64,000 bases of DNA from Comamonadaceae bacterium G21597-S1 (GTDB lineage Bacteria > Pseudomonadota > Gammaproteobacteria > Burkholderiales > Burkholderiaceae_C). The notes below the pieces were generated by a model. It saw nothing but the letters and a program-made list of their open reading frames with translations, did no database searches and had not been told where the DNA came from. Each line of letters starts with the position of its first letter. Position 1 is the stretch's first letter. Made by a program: the position numbers and the translations under genes. Below are positions 40,697 to 50,337 of the stretch, piece after piece. The stretch is taken from NCBI GenBank assembly GCA_027214345.1, contig JAPWHR010000005.1:115783-179782 (forward strand), in the 5' to 3' direction.

Positions 40697-41122
40697 GCGC
40701 CACGAGTCCCGCTAGCGCCGCCGGCGTCTGAGCCGGTGGACGTCGAATCCATCCCGATTCCCGCAGGCGAGCCTGGGCCGAACGTCTGGGTCATGCCGCC
40801 GCACCCGTGTTCCGTACGCGCGCTTGCATGATGCTGGCAATGCTTTCATCATGCGGGATTCAGCGATGCTGCGGCGCGTCAAAATTTGCCGTTATGAGGG
40901 AAATGCTTTCTTAATGCGAAAGACATGTGCAAGCTATTGATTTTCAACGGAAAGTTTTTACTCTTGTATAAGACATAAGATGAACGAAACTCTTATATAA
41001 GACTTAGAATAATTTCAAGCGCAGTGAGGGTGGATGGTCTGCAGCCCGCGTCAGCAGGCCCTTTCGTGCCCCAGCGGCAGTCATTGTTTTTTTTGTTCAT
41101 TCATCAACCAAGGAGTAGTTCC
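40697..41122 (+). promoter_or_regulatory. AT-rich regulatory region of isocitrate lyase with duplicated motifs
   Basis: No gene is visible. The last 200 bp are strikingly AT-rich for this genome. TCTTATATAAGA (40991-41002) is a perfect 12-bp palindrome, and a one-mismatch copy TCTTGTATAAGA lies at 40962-40973, 29 bp apart. A different pair, AATGCTTTC(A/T)T(C/A)ATGCG, occurs at 40839-40855 and 40902-40918, exactly 63 bp apart. These are probable operator sites for two regulators of the glyoxylate shunt; the regulators are not identified. An AAGGAG sits 7 bp before the aceA ATG. Confidence 0.6.
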
Positions 41123-42442
41123 ATGCCACAAAGCCTCTCTGAGCAACTCAGCCGTGCCCAGCAAATCGAAGCCCTGGAAAAAGACTGGGCCACCAACCCG
41201 CGCTGGAAGGGGGTCGAGCGCGGCTACAGCGCAGCCGACGTGGTCCGCCTGCGCGGATCCTTCCCGATCGAGCATACGCTGGCGCGCCGTGGCGCCGAGA
41301 AGTTGTGGAACCTGCTGCACACCGAGCCCTATATCAATTGCCTGGGTGCACTGACCGGTGGTCAGGCCATGCAGCAGGTCAAGGCCGGCATCAAGGCCAT
41401 CTACCTGTCGGGCTGGCAGGTCGCTGCCGACAACAACTCCTACGCATCGATGTATCCCGACCAGTCGCTGTATCCGGTCGATTCGGTGCCGACCGTGGTC
41501 GAGCGCATCAACAATACCTTCCGCCGCGCCGACGAGATCCAGCACTCCAAGGGTATCGATGCCGGTGACGATGGCTACATCGACAACTTCGCGCCCATCG
41601 TCGCCGACGCCGAGGCCGGTTTCGGTGGCGTACTCAACGCCTTCGAGCTGATGAAGGCCATGATCAAGGCCGGTGCCGCCGGCGTGCACTGGGAAGACCA
41701 GCTCGCCTCGGTCAAGAAATGCGGCCACATGGGTGGCAAGGTGCTGGTGCCGACAGCCGAGGCCTGCCAGAAGCTGATCGCCGCTCGCATGGCCGCCGAC
41801 GTGGCGGGCGTGCCTTCGCTGGTGATCGCCCGCACCGACGCGGAAGCCGCCGACCTGTTGACCAGCGACTACGACGAGAACGACAAGCCCTTCATCACCG
41901 GCGAGCGCACGGCCGAAGGTTTCTACAAGACGCGCAAGGGCATCGACCAGGCGATCTCGCGCGCCATTGCCTACGCCCGTTACGCCGACCTGGTCTGGTG
42001 CGAGACCGGCACGCCGGACCTGGAGTTCGCGAAGAAGTTCGCCGACGCCGTGCACAAGGTGCATCCGGGCAAGATGCTGGCCTACAACTGCTCGCCCTCG
42101 TTCAACTGGAAGAAGAACCTGGACGACGCGACCATCGCCAAGTTCCAGCGCGAACTCGGCGCCATGGGCTACAAGTACCAGTTCATCACCCTGGCCGGCA
42201 TTCACTCCATGTGGTACAACATGTTCGACTTGGCGCAGGACTACGTGAAGCGCGGCATGTCGGCCTATGTCGAGAAGGTGCAGGAGCCCGAATTCGGCGC
42301 ACGCGAGCGGGGGTACACCTTCGTGTCGCACCAGCAGGAAGTCGGCACCGGTTATTTCGACGAGGTGACGACGGTCATCCAGGGCGGCAAGTCCAGCGTC
42401 ACGGCGCTGACCGGATCCACCGAGGAAGAGCAGTTCCACTGA
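41123..42442 (+). CDS. aceA: Isocitrate lyase
   Basis: A 439-residue enzyme that splits isocitrate into glyoxylate and succinate in the glyoxylate shunt, needed for growth on acetate and fatty acids. The catalytic signature [13 protein letters not shown] (C200) is intact, and the size fits the prokaryotic form. The ATG at 41123 has AAGGAG 7 bp upstream. No malate synthase gene is adjacent. Confidence 0.96.
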   Translation: MPQSLSEQLSRAQQIEALEKDWATNPRWKGVERGYSAADVVRLRGSFPIEHTLARRGAEKLWNLLHTEPYINCLGALTGGQAMQQVKAGIKAIYLSGWQVAADNNSYASMYPDQSLYPVDSVPTVVERINNTFRRADEIQHSKGIDAGDDGYIDNFAPIVADAEAGFGGVLNAFELMKAMIKAGAAGVHWEDQLASVKKCGHMGGKVLVPTAEACQKLIAARMAADVAGVPSLVIARTDAEAADLLTSDYDENDKPFITGERTAEGFYKTRKGIDQAISRAIAYARYADLVWCETGTPDLEFAKKFADAVHKVHPGKMLAYNCSPSFNWKKNLDDATIAKFQRELGAMGYKYQFITLAGIHSMWYNMFDLAQDYVKRGMSAYVEKVQEPEFGARERGYTFVSHQQEVGTGYFDEVTTVIQGGKSSVTALTGSTEEEQFH

Positions 42443-42457
42443 GTTGGCTGAGTACCG

Positions 42458-42485
42458 GATGGCCCTGGGTTACACTCGGGCCATC
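42458..42485 (+). terminator. Stem-loop just after aceA
   Basis: GATGGCCC (42458-42465) and GGGCCATC (42478-42485) form a perfect 8-bp stem with a 12-nt loop, 15 bp after the aceA stop. It lacks a T-tract (TTCAA follows). It may be the aceA 3' end signal, or it may overlap the start of the thrS leader. Confidence 0.5.
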
Positions 42486-42524
42486 TTCAACCCGGATGTA
42501 AGAACGAGAAAGGCATTGTTGGTT

Positions 42525-42560
42525 ATGACACCGCGAACTACCACCGCCGGTCATTCATAA
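42525..42560 (+). CDS. Threonine-rich leader peptide of thrS
   Basis: An 11-residue ORF (MTPRTTTAGHS, then TAA) lies 115 bp upstream of thrS. Four of its eleven codons are threonine, three of them consecutive (ACT ACC ACC at 42537-42545). AAAGG lies 11 bp upstream. A rho-independent terminator follows 60 bp later, just before thrS. This is the arrangement of amino-acid attenuation leaders. The ORF is short enough to be chance, so comparison with relatives is decisive. Confidence 0.6.
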   Translation: MTPRTTTAGHS

Positions 42561-42619
42561 CTCACGGGGCCTTGTCCGCGCGCCTCGTGCGCCCGGCATA
42601 TTGTTTCCCTCATCCCCAG

Positions 42620-42647
42620 AAAAGCGCGGCTCGTTCCGCGCTTTTTT
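42620..42647 (+). terminator. Terminator, probable attenuator, before thrS
   Basis: AAGCGCGG (42622-42629) pairs with CCGCGCTT (42636-42643) around a 6-nt loop, with a run of six T's ending at 42647. The left arm GCGCGG (42624-42629) can instead pair with CCGCGC at 42576-42581, between the leader peptide and the terminator, giving a possible antiterminator. The alternative is a simple terminator of aceA. Confidence 0.75.
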
Positions 42648-42674
42648 GTTGCGCCCAGCACACTCAACCGAACC

Positions 42675-44576
42675 ATGATCAACATCACATTGCCCGATGG
42701 CTCCCAGCGAGAATTTCCCGGCCCGGTGACGGTCGCCGATGTGGCCGCGTCGATCGGCTCCGGCCTGGCCAAGGCCGCATTGGCCGGCAAGATCGACGGC
42801 AAGGTCGTCGACACCAGCTACCGCATCGAGGCCGACAGTGCCTTGTCCATCATCACCGCCAAGGACGCCGACGGCCTCGAGGTGATCCGCCATTCCACGG
42901 CCCACCTGCTGGCGTATGCCGTCAAGGAGCTGTTTCCCGAAGCCCAGGTCACGATCGGCCCGGTGATCGAAAACGGCTTCTATTACGACTTCGCGTACAA
43001 GCGTCCGTTCGGTCCCGACGACCTGGTCGCGATCGAGAAGAAGATGGGCGAACTCGCTGCCAAGGACGAGCCGGTGACCCGGCGCGTCTTGCCGCGGGAT
43101 GAGGCGGTGGCCTATTTCAAGAGTATCGGCGAAGCCTACAAGGCCGAGATCATTGCCAGCATTCCGGCCGATCAGGACGTGTCGCTGTACCGCGAGGGCA
43201 CGTTCGAAGACCTGTGCCGGGGCCCGCACGTGCCCAGCACCGGCAAGCTCAAGCATTTCAAGCTGATGAAGGTGGCCGGCGCCTATTGGCGCGGAGACCA
43301 CCGCAACGAGATGCTGCAACGTGTCTACGGCACGGCCTGGGCCAGCAAGGACGAACTGCAGCAATACCTGACGATGCTGGCGGAAGCCGAGAAGCGCGAC
43401 CACCGCAAACTCGGCCGCGAGCTCGACCTGTTCCACATCGACGATCACGCCCCCGGACTGGTGTTCTGGCATCCGAAGGGCTGGACCTTGTGGCAAGGTG
43501 TCGAGCAATACATGCGCAAGGTGTATCGCGACAACGGTTACCAGGAGGTCAAGGGCCCGCAGATCATCGACAAGACCTTGTGGGAAAAAACGGGCCACTG
43601 GGACAAATACCGCGAGAACATGTTCGTCACCGAGTCGGAGAAGCGCGAATACGCGCTCAAGCCGATGAACTGCCCGGGCCACATCCTGATCTTCAAGCAG
43701 GGCATCAAGAGTTACCGCGACCTGCCGTTGCGGTATGGCGAGTTCGGCCAATGTCACCGCAACGAACCTTCGGGCGGGTTGCACGGCATCATGCGGGTGC
43801 GTGGCTTCACGCAGGACGACGGCCATATCTTCTGCACCGAAGACCAGATCCTGCAGGAGTGCGTCGACTACACGGCGCTGCTGCAAAAGGTCTACAAGGA
43901 CTTCGGCTTCACCGACATCATCTACAAGATCGCCACGCGACCCGAGAAACGCATAGGCTCGGACGCCGTCTGGGACACGGCCGAGGCTGCGCTGATCGAG
44001 AGCCTGCGCGCTTCGGGCTGCGAGTTCGAGATCTCGCCGGGCGAGGGTGCGTTCTACGGGCCCAAGATCGAATACACGCTGAAGGACGCGATCGGTCGGC
44101 AATGGCAATGCGGCACGATGCAGGTCGACTTCTCGATGCCCGAGCGCCTGGACGCGGAATACGTGGGCGAAGACGGTGCCCGCCATCGCCCGGTCATGCT
44201 GCACCGGGCCATCGTCGGCAGCCTGGAGCGCTTCATCGGCATCCTGATCGAGGAGAGTGCCGGCGCGTTGCCGACCTGGCTCGCACCGGTGCAGGTGTCC
44301 TTGCTCAACATCACCGACGCGCAGGCCGAATATGCGCGCGATGTGGCCAAAATGCTGCAGAAACAGGGCATAAGGGTGCAGTTGGACCTCCGTAACGAGA
44401 AGATCACGTATAAAATACGGGAGCATTCGTTGCAAAAGCCGCCCTTCATCCTTGTCGTTGGTGACAAGGAGATGGCGGCTGGCGCCGTTGCAGTGCGAGC
44501 CCGGGGCAATGTTGACCTCGGCGTGATGTCCCAGCAGGCTTTCCTGGAAAAGGTTCTTGCCGACATCGCTCACTGA
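42675..44576 (+). CDS. thrS: Threonyl-tRNA synthetase
   Basis: The 633-residue class II synthetase has the N-terminal TGS domain, an editing domain with [19 protein letters not shown] (the HxxxH zinc-type motif that removes mischarged serine), motif 2 in [15 protein letters not shown], motif 3 in [13 protein letters not shown] and a C-terminal anticodon-binding domain. It heads the thrS-infC-rpmI-rplT-pheST-ihfA operon. The upstream leader suggests threonine-responsive control. Confidence 0.97.
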   Translation: MINITLPDGSQREFPGPVTVADVAASIGSGLAKAALAGKIDGKVVDTSYRIEADSALSIITAKDADGLEVIRHSTAHLLAYAVKELFPEAQVTIGPVIENGFYYDFAYKRPFGPDDLVAIEKKMGELAAKDEPVTRRVLPRDEAVAYFKSIGEAYKAEIIASIPADQDVSLYREGTFEDLCRGPHVPSTGKLKHFKLMKVAGAYWRGDHRNEMLQRVYGTAWASKDELQQYLTMLAEAEKRDHRKLGRELDLFHIDDHAPGLVFWHPKGWTLWQGVEQYMRKVYRDNGYQEVKGPQIIDKTLWEKTGHWDKYRENMFVTESEKREYALKPMNCPGHILIFKQGIKSYRDLPLRYGEFGQCHRNEPSGGLHGIMRVRGFTQDDGHIFCTEDQILQECVDYTALLQKVYKDFGFTDIIYKIATRPEKRIGSDAVWDTAEAALIESLRASGCEFEISPGEGAFYGPKIEYTLKDAIGRQWQCGTMQVDFSMPERLDAEYVGEDGARHRPVMLHRAIVGSLERFIGILIEESAGALPTWLAPVQVSLLNITDAQAEYARDVAKMLQKQGIRVQLDLRNEKITYKIREHSLQKPPFILVVGDKEMAAGAVAVRARGNVDLGVMSQQAFLEKVLADIAH

Positions 44577-44668
44577 CCCGTTGTGGGGCACCACGGCGGC
44601 TTCAGTGCCGTTCGTGGTGTCGCGGCAATGGCTGTCTTTGGCAGCAAACCACTGAAAAGGAATGAACC

Positions 44669-45262
44669 ATCGCTACTGAATATCGTGACCGTCGTCACCG
44701 CGAAGAACGCAAGCACCGCCTGAACCGGGAGATCATGTCCCCGGAAGTCCGACTCTCCGGCCCCGAAAACGAACCCTTGGGTATCGTCAGCCTCCAGGAT
44801 GCACTCCGTATGGCTGGGGAGCACGATGTCGACCTGGTTGAAATTTCCCCCACGGCGAATCCGCCGGTCTGTCGCTTGATGGACTACGGGAAGTTCAAGT
44901 ACCAGGAGCAGAAGAAGGCGGCGGAAGCCAAAGCCAAGCAGACGGTCATCGAGATCAAGGAAGTCAAGTTTCGTCCGGGTACCGACGACGGCGACTACAA
45001 CATCAAGATGCGCAACATCAAGCGGTTTCTCGCTGATGGCGACAAATGCAAGATCACGCTGCGGTATCGCGGCCGCGAGATCACGCACCAGGAAATCGGG
45101 ATGGCGTTGCTCAACCGTATCCGTGCCGAGCTGGGTGAAACCATCGTCGTGGAGCAGTTTCCGAAGCTGGAAGGGCGCCAGATGATCATGATGATCGCAC
45201 CGAGCAAGAAGAAGCCGGCGCCCAAGGCGGCTGCCGACGCTCCTGCAACGGCGACGTCGTAA
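44669..45262 (+). CDS. infC: Translation initiation factor IF-3, ATC start
   Basis: IF-3 keeps ribosomal subunits apart and proofreads initiation. Homology extends upstream of the first ATG (44735): the frame back to an ATC at 44669 encodes [20 protein letters not shown], the usual N-terminus of betaproteobacterial IF-3. AAGGA stands 7 bp before the ATC. Non-AUG starts in infC are a known autoregulatory device, because IF-3 discriminates against them. From the ATC the protein is 197 residues; the C-terminal tail is Lys/Ala/Pro-rich. Confidence 0.93.
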   Translation: MATEYRDRRHREERKHRLNREIMSPEVRLSGPENEPLGIVSLQDALRMAGEHDVDLVEISPTANPPVCRLMDYGKFKYQEQKKAAEAKAKQTVIEIKEVKFRPGTDDGDYNIKMRNIKRFLADGDKCKITLRYRGREITHQEIGMALLNRIRAELGETIVVEQFPKLEGRQMIMMIAPSKKKPAPKAAADAPATATS

Positions 45263-45336
45263 GCTGGAATCGAGATTGCGTCCGACGGGTTTGGTCACCC
45301 GTCGGGTGGCAAGGTTGGCGGGTAGAACCGCCGGCC

Positions 45337-45395
45337 AGTGGTGAGCCATCAACTCGCCACACAAGTGGTGAGCCATCAACTCGCCACACAAGTGG
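45337..45395 (+). repeat. Tandem 27-bp repeat forming hairpins upstream of rpmI
   Basis: A 27-bp unit starting AGTGGTGAGCCATCAACTCG is present at 45337-45363 and exactly repeated at 45364-45390, continuing into AGTGG. Each unit contains GTGGTGAG and CTCGCCAC, which can form an 8-bp stem with one G-U pair. It lies in the 200-nt leader between infC and rpmI, where L20-type autoregulation acts in enterics. Confidence 0.7.
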
Positions 45396-45462
45396 CTCGG
45401 GGCCAACAAGGCTGCAATTGTTTGCAGACGCCTCACGAGCACAAAGTAGAAGGAGCATTTCA

Positions 45463-45666
45463 ATGCCCAAGATGAAGACCAAGAGCAGCGCGAAAAAACG
45501 TTTCCGCGTTCGTCCCGGTGGCACCGTCAAGCGCGGTCAAGCCTTCAAACGTCACATCCTGACCAAGAAGACCACCAAGAACAAGCGCCAACTCCGGGGC
45601 GCAACCGCTGTCCATGAGACCAATATGGGTCACATGGCGCAGATGTTGCCCGGTTTCGGTATCTGA
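45463..45666 (+). CDS. rpmI: 50S ribosomal protein L35
   Basis: A 67-residue basic ribosomal protein with the family pattern [14 protein letters not shown] and a C-terminal [17 protein letters not shown] precedes the ATG at 45463. An in-frame ATG at 45418 is rejected because family members start at MPKMKTK. rplT follows 24 bp later. Confidence 0.96.
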   Translation: MPKMKTKSSAKKRFRVRPGGTVKRGQAFKRHILTKKTTKNKRQLRGATAVHETNMGHMAQMLPGFGI

Positions 45667-45690
45667 TTCACGACGAACAAGGAGTAACAC

Positions 45691-46050
45691 ATGCCTCGCG
45701 TCAAACGTGGTGTAACGGCTCGCGCCCGCCACAAGAAAGTTCTCGCCCTCGCCAAGGGCTTCCGCGGTCGCCGCGGCAACGTCTTCCGCGTTGCCAAGCA
45801 AGCGGTGATGAAGGCAGGCCAATACGCCTACCGTGATCGCCGTACCAAGAAACGCGTGTTCCGCCAGTTGTGGATCGCCCGTATCAACGCCGCTGCGCGT
45901 TCATGCGGCATGACCTACAGCCAGTTCGCCAACGGTCTGAAGAAGGCCGGTATCGAGATCGACCGCAAGGTTCTGTCCGATATCGCGGTGCACGACATGC
46001 CGGCGTTCGCCGGTATCGTGGAGCAAGTCAAGGCCAAGCTGGCTGCTTGA
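45691..46050 (+). CDS. rplT: 50S ribosomal protein L20
   Basis: A 119-residue protein with the full L20 fold ([21 protein letters not shown] at the N-terminus, which threads into 23S rRNA during assembly). In enterics L20 represses its own operon by binding the leader RNA. AAGGAG stands before the ATG. A strong terminator follows. Confidence 0.97.
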   Translation: MPRVKRGVTARARHKKVLALAKGFRGRRGNVFRVAKQAVMKAGQYAYRDRRTKKRVFRQLWIARINAAARSCGMTYSQFANGLKKAGIEIDRKVLSDIAVHDMPAFAGIVEQVKAKLAA

Positions 46051-46101
46051 CCGGCAGAATCGCGTGTCGGCGGCGCAAGCGGCCGGCACCGACTCAGCAT
46101 G

Positions 46102-46143
46102 CGGGGGCTAGGGCTTTGACCAGCGCTAGCCCCCGTTCTTTTT
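46102..46143 (+). terminator. Terminator between rplT and pheS
   Basis: CGGGGGCTAG (46102-46111) and CTAGCCCCCG (46126-46135) form a 10-bp stem followed by TTCTTTTT. It may set the ratio of ribosomal protein to PheST mRNA. I saw no Phe-rich leader ORF before it, so there is no sign of pheST attenuation. Confidence 0.88.
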
Positions 46144-46167
46144 CGTGAACCTCATTCTTCCTCGACC

Positions 46168-47229
46168 ATGACCGCATTGAACGCCATTGTTGACGCCGCC
46201 ACGGCTGCATTTGCCGCCGCCAGGGCGCCCGCCGAACTGGAGAACGCCAAGGCGCAGTTCCTGGGCAAGTCCGGTCGCATCACCGAACTCATGAAAGGCC
46301 TGGCCGCCTTGCCGGTCGACGAGAAAAAAGCCCAGGGGGCGCAGATCAACCTCGCCAAGCAGGCGATCGAGGCCGCGTTGCAGGCACGACGCGAGGCGCT
46401 GGCCGAAGCGGAACTGCAGTTGCAGTTGCAGGCCGAGGCGCTCGACGTCAGCCTGCCGGGCCGCCGGCGCGGTGGTGGCGGCCTGCACCCGATCGCGATG
46501 ACGATGGAGCGTATCGAGGCCATCTTCGGCTCCATGGGTTTCGACGTGGCCGATGGCCCCGAGATCGAGACCGACTGGTACAGCTTCACCGCCCTGAACA
46601 ATCCCGAGAACCATCCGGCCCGCTCGATGCAGGACACCTTCTACGTCGACATGAAGGACGCCGAAGGCCGCTGGCTCAACCTGCGCCCGCACACCTCGCC
46701 GATGCAGATTCGTTACGCGCAGGCCCACGCGGCCCGCTACGCCGACGTCATCGCCCGGGGCGAGTCCATGCCCGACATCCGCGTCATTGCCCCAGGCCGC
46801 ACCTACCGCGTCGACAGCGATGCCACCCATTCGCCCATGTTCCACCAGGTCGAAGGCCTGTGGGTTGGCGAGAACGTCAGCTTCAAGGACCTCAAGGCGG
46901 TCTACCTCGACTTCATCCAGGCCTTCTTCGAGACCCGCGACCTGCAGATCCGGTTCCGGCCCAGTTATTTCCCGTTCACCGAACCCAGCGCCGAGATCGA
47001 CATCCAGTTCGGCAGCGGGCCGCTCAAGGGCCGCTGGCTCGAGGTGTCCGGCTCCGGCCAGGTGCACCCGCAGGTGATCCGCAACATGGGGCTCGACCCG
47101 GAGCGCCACATCGGTTTCGCCTTCGGCACCGGCATCGACCGGCTGACCATGCTGCGTTACGGCGTCGACGACCTGCGCCTGTTCTTCGACGGCGACCTGC
47201 GGTTCCTGTCCCAATTCCAGCAAGCCTGA
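46168..47229 (+). CDS. pheS: Phenylalanyl-tRNA synthetase alpha subunit
   Basis: The 353-residue catalytic subunit has an N-terminal coiled coil (about residues 1-95) that binds tRNA, then a class II core with [20 protein letters not shown], the motif 2 region [15 protein letters not shown] and motif 3 [17 protein letters not shown]. It forms the alpha2-beta2 enzyme with PheT, encoded 68 bp downstream. Confidence 0.97.
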   Translation: MTALNAIVDAATAAFAAARAPAELENAKAQFLGKSGRITELMKGLAALPVDEKKAQGAQINLAKQAIEAALQARREALAEAELQLQLQAEALDVSLPGRRRGGGGLHPIAMTMERIEAIFGSMGFDVADGPEIETDWYSFTALNNPENHPARSMQDTFYVDMKDAEGRWLNLRPHTSPMQIRYAQAHAARYADVIARGESMPDIRVIAPGRTYRVDSDATHSPMFHQVEGLWVGENVSFKDLKAVYLDFIQAFFETRDLQIRFRPSYFPFTEPSAEIDIQFGSGPLKGRWLEVSGSGQVHPQVIRNMGLDPERHIGFAFGTGIDRLTMLRYGVDDLRLFFDGDLRFLSQFQQA

Positions 47230-47297
47230 TCGATCGCGCCGACGATCGACAAGTCGACAACAAGCAAGCAAGCAACAGCACGAGCGAGCCCGAATCC

Positions 47298-49766
47298 ATG
47301 CAATTCCCCGAATCCTGGTTGCGTACCTTTTGCAACCCTGCACTGAACACGCGTGAACTGGCCGATACGCTGACGATGGCCGGCCTGGAGATCGAAGACG
47401 TCCAGCCGGTCGCACCACCCTTCAGCCAGATCGTCGTGGGCGAGATCAAGGAGGCCGTGCAGCACCCGAACGCCGACCGCCTGCGGGTGTGCAAGGTCGA
47501 CGTGGGGCAGGGCGAACTGCTCGACATCGTCTGCGGCGCGCCAAACGCGCGTGTCGGCATCAAGGTGCCGTGTGCCATGGTCGGCGCCGTGTTGCCGCCC
47601 GGAGCCGACGGCAAGCCGTTCCAGATCAAGGTTGGCAAGTTGCGCGGTGTCGAGAGCCACGGCATGTTGTGCTCGGCCAAGGAGCTGCAACTGTCCGACG
47701 ACCATGGCGGCCTGCTCGAACTGGCCGCCGACGCCCCGCTGGGCCAGAACGTGCGCGAGACGCTGCGGCTCGACGACGCGCTGCTCACCGTCAAGCTCAC
47801 ACCCAACCTGGCGCATTGCCTGAGCGTCTATGGCGTGGCGCGCGAGGCCGCGGCGCTGACCGGCGCCGCGCTGCGCCTGCCGGGTTTCCCGCCGGTAGAG
47901 ACCGGCTGCGACGACACGCTGCCGGTGACCATCAGCGCGCCCGACCTGTGTGGCCGCTTCACCGGCCGCATCGTGCGCAACCTGAACCCGCGGGCCGCGA
48001 CGCCGGCCTGGATGGTCGAGCGCCTGGCGCGTTGCGGCCAGCGCAGCGTCAATGCGCTGGTCGATATCTCGAACTACGTGATGTTCGAATTCGGCCGACC
48101 CTCGCACATCTTCGACCTCGACAAGATCCACGGTGGCCTGGACGTGCGCTGGGGCAAGGCGGGCGAGCAACTCAAGCTGCTCAACGGCAACACCGTGACG
48201 GTGGACGAGCAGGTCGGCGTGATCGCCGACGAACGCGAGGTCGAGTCGCTGGCCGGCATCATGGGCGGTGACGCGACAGCCGTGTCCGACGATACGCGCA
48301 ACGTCTATGTCGAGGCCGCCTTCTGGTGGCCGCAGGCGGTGGCCGGGCGCTCGCGCCGGTTCAACTTCACCACCGATGCCGGCCACCGCTTCGAGCGCGG
48401 CGTCGACCCGAGCCAGACCGTCGAGCATGTCGAGCGCATCACGCAACTGATCATCGACATCTGCGGCACCCGGGAAACCGTCTGCGGCCCGATCGACGAC
48501 CAGCAGGTCAACATGCCCAAGCCCCAGCCAGTGACGCTGCGTGTGGCCCGTGCGGCCAAGGTCATCGGCATGCCGCTGACCCTCGAAGCCTGCGAAGACG
48601 CGTTGTCGCGCCTGGGCCTGGCGCCCACCGGCGACGCCGCCGCCGGCACCTTGACCGTGCTGCCGCCGTCGTATCGCTTCGACCTGCTGATCGAAGAGGA
48701 CCTGATCGAGGAAGTCGCGCGCATGATCGGTTACGACGCCTTGCCGACCACGCCACCACAAGGCCCGATCACCGCCTTCATCCGGCCCGAGGCCCGGCGC
48801 AGCGCCTTCGGCGTGCGGCGGCAGCTGGCCGCCCTGGGCTACCAGGAGACCATCAACTACAGCTTCGTCGAGGCGCGGTGGGAGCGCGAGCTCGCCGGCA
48901 ATGCCGATCCCGTCAAGCTGCTCAACCCGATTGCCAGCCAGATGAGCGTGATGCGCTCGTCCCTGCTCGGTTCCCTGCTGCAGGTCGTCAAGTTCAACCA
49001 GGACCGCCGTGCCGACCGGGTGCGGGTGTTCGAACTCGGCCGTGTCTATGAACGTGACGCCGCCGTCGTCGACGGCCCGGCCGCAGTGGCCGGCCTGCGC
49101 CAGCCCATGCGTCTGGCCGCCATGGCCATGGGTGGTGCCGACATGCTGCAATGGTCGGGCAAGGAGCGCCAGGGCGACTTCTTCGACGCCAAGGGGGATG
49201 TCGAAGCCTTGCTCGCTCCGCGCCAGGCGCAGTTCGTTGCGGCCGAACACCCGGCCATGCATCCGGGCCGCTGCGCGCGCGTGTCGCTCGACGGCCGCGA
49301 CATCGGCTTTGTGGGCGAACTGCACCCCCGCTGGCGCCAGGCCTACGAGCTGGCCAGCGCGCCGGTGATGTTCGAACTCGATCTCGACGCCGTGCTGCAG
49401 CGCCCGGTCCCGGAGTTCCGGCCGGTGGCCAAGCACCAGCCGGTCGAACGCGACATCGCCGTGCTGGTTGCCGAGCAGGTCAGCCACGCGGCCCTGATGG
49501 CCGCCGTGCACGCGGCGCCCACCAAGGGCTTGTTGCGCAGCGCCACCTTGTTCGACGTCTACCGCCCCAAGGCTGCGATCACGGCAACGGCGTCTGACGC
49601 AGCGCAAGGTGTTGCAAGCACGCCGACAAAGGCTGAAAAAAGCCTGGCCGTTCGCTTGACGCTCAACAATGACGCCACTACCCTGACCGATGAGGAGATC
49701 GAGCAGGCCGTGCAGGCGGTGCTGGCCCAGCTGGCCACCGACCTGGGCGCACGCCAGCGCGCATAG
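47298..49766 (+). CDS. pheT: Phenylalanyl-tRNA synthetase beta subunit
   Basis: The 822-residue subunit has an OB-fold EMAP-like domain (about 40-150), a B3/4 editing domain, B5 and class II-like core domains and a C-terminal ferredoxin-like anticodon-binding domain. A low-complexity insert of about 25 Ala/Thr/Ser-rich residues (near TATASDAAQGVASTPTKAEK) splits that last domain; such inserts occur in betaproteobacterial PheT. The start MQFPESWLRTF is fixed by homology although the frame is open through pheS. Confidence 0.95.
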   Translation: MQFPESWLRTFCNPALNTRELADTLTMAGLEIEDVQPVAPPFSQIVVGEIKEAVQHPNADRLRVCKVDVGQGELLDIVCGAPNARVGIKVPCAMVGAVLPPGADGKPFQIKVGKLRGVESHGMLCSAKELQLSDDHGGLLELAADAPLGQNVRETLRLDDALLTVKLTPNLAHCLSVYGVAREAAALTGAALRLPGFPPVETGCDDTLPVTISAPDLCGRFTGRIVRNLNPRAATPAWMVERLARCGQRSVNALVDISNYVMFEFGRPSHIFDLDKIHGGLDVRWGKAGEQLKLLNGNTVTVDEQVGVIADEREVESLAGIMGGDATAVSDDTRNVYVEAAFWWPQAVAGRSRRFNFTTDAGHRFERGVDPSQTVEHVERITQLIIDICGTRETVCGPIDDQQVNMPKPQPVTLRVARAAKVIGMPLTLEACEDALSRLGLAPTGDAAAGTLTVLPPSYRFDLLIEEDLIEEVARMIGYDALPTTPPQGPITAFIRPEARRSAFGVRRQLAALGYQETINYSFVEARWERELAGNADPVKLLNPIASQMSVMRSSLLGSLLQVVKFNQDRRADRVRVFELGRVYERDAAVVDGPAAVAGLRQPMRLAAMAMGGADMLQWSGKERQGDFFDAKGDVEALLAPRQAQFVAAEHPAMHPGRCARVSLDGRDIGFVGELHPRWRQAYELASAPVMFELDLDAVLQRPVPEFRPVAKHQPVERDIAVLVAEQVSHAALMAAVHAAPTKGLLRSATLFDVYRPKAAITATASDAAQGVASTPTKAEKSLAVRLTLNNDATTLTDEEIEQAVQAVLAQLATDLGARQRA

Positions 49767-49838
49767 GCGGCAAAGCCTCGTCGCAGCTGCCGGCTCGCCG
49801 GCGCCCACCGACTGACGAACAACAAGAGGACAACCACG

Positions 49839-50234
49839 ATGGAACTCGCGATTGAAAGCCTGGAGACCCCGGCATTGACCAAGGCCCAGCTGGCCGAACT
49901 GCTGTTCGAACAGATCGGTCTGAACAAGCGGGAATCCAAGGACATGATCGACGCGTTCTTCGACCTGATCTCCAGCAGCCTGGTCGACGGCTCCGACGTC
50001 AAGATCTCCGGCTTCGGCAACTTCCAGATCCGCACCAAGGCGCCGCGCCCGGGCCGCAACCCGCGCACGGGCGAGGCGATCCCGATCCGTGCGCGCCGGG
50101 TCGTCACCTTCCATGCCAGCCACAAGCTCAAGGAGCAGATCCAGGATGCGGGGCAACCGCAGCCCGTGGTGTTGGACAACGGCGACGACAACGATTCCGA
50201 AATCGACCTGGACGACGTGCAAATCGCACGATAA
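49839..50234 (+). CDS. ihfA: Integration host factor alpha subunit
   Basis: A 131-residue HU/IHF-fold protein that bends DNA together with IhfB. The core ([22 protein letters not shown] through [25 protein letters not shown]) is canonical, including the Pro in the DNA-intercalating arm. It is about 20-30 residues longer than enteric IhfA because of an acidic C-terminal tail rich in Asp and Glu. It is co-transcribed with pheST. Confidence 0.93.
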   Translation: MELAIESLETPALTKAQLAELLFEQIGLNKRESKDMIDAFFDLISSSLVDGSDVKISGFGNFQIRTKAPRPGRNPRTGEAIPIRARRVVTFHASHKLKEQIQDAGQPQPVVLDNGDDNDSEIDLDDVQIAR

Positions 50235-50337
50235 GCCACACGGCGCAAGTATTTCTGCCGCGCCTTGCCGCTGACGCTATGCATGGCGCGCGTCTTAGAG
50301 TAACCTCGAAGCTTTGCCGCCTACAGCTTTGATTTCA

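Noticed and set aside
46051-46167. A phenylalanine-rich attenuation leader before pheS
   Set aside because: The 117-bp gap contains a terminator but no ORF with clustered Phe codons.
47157-50222. A 1021-codon minus-strand open frame opposite pheT and ihfA
   Set aside because: The same GC artefact; pheT and ihfA are unambiguous on the plus strand.
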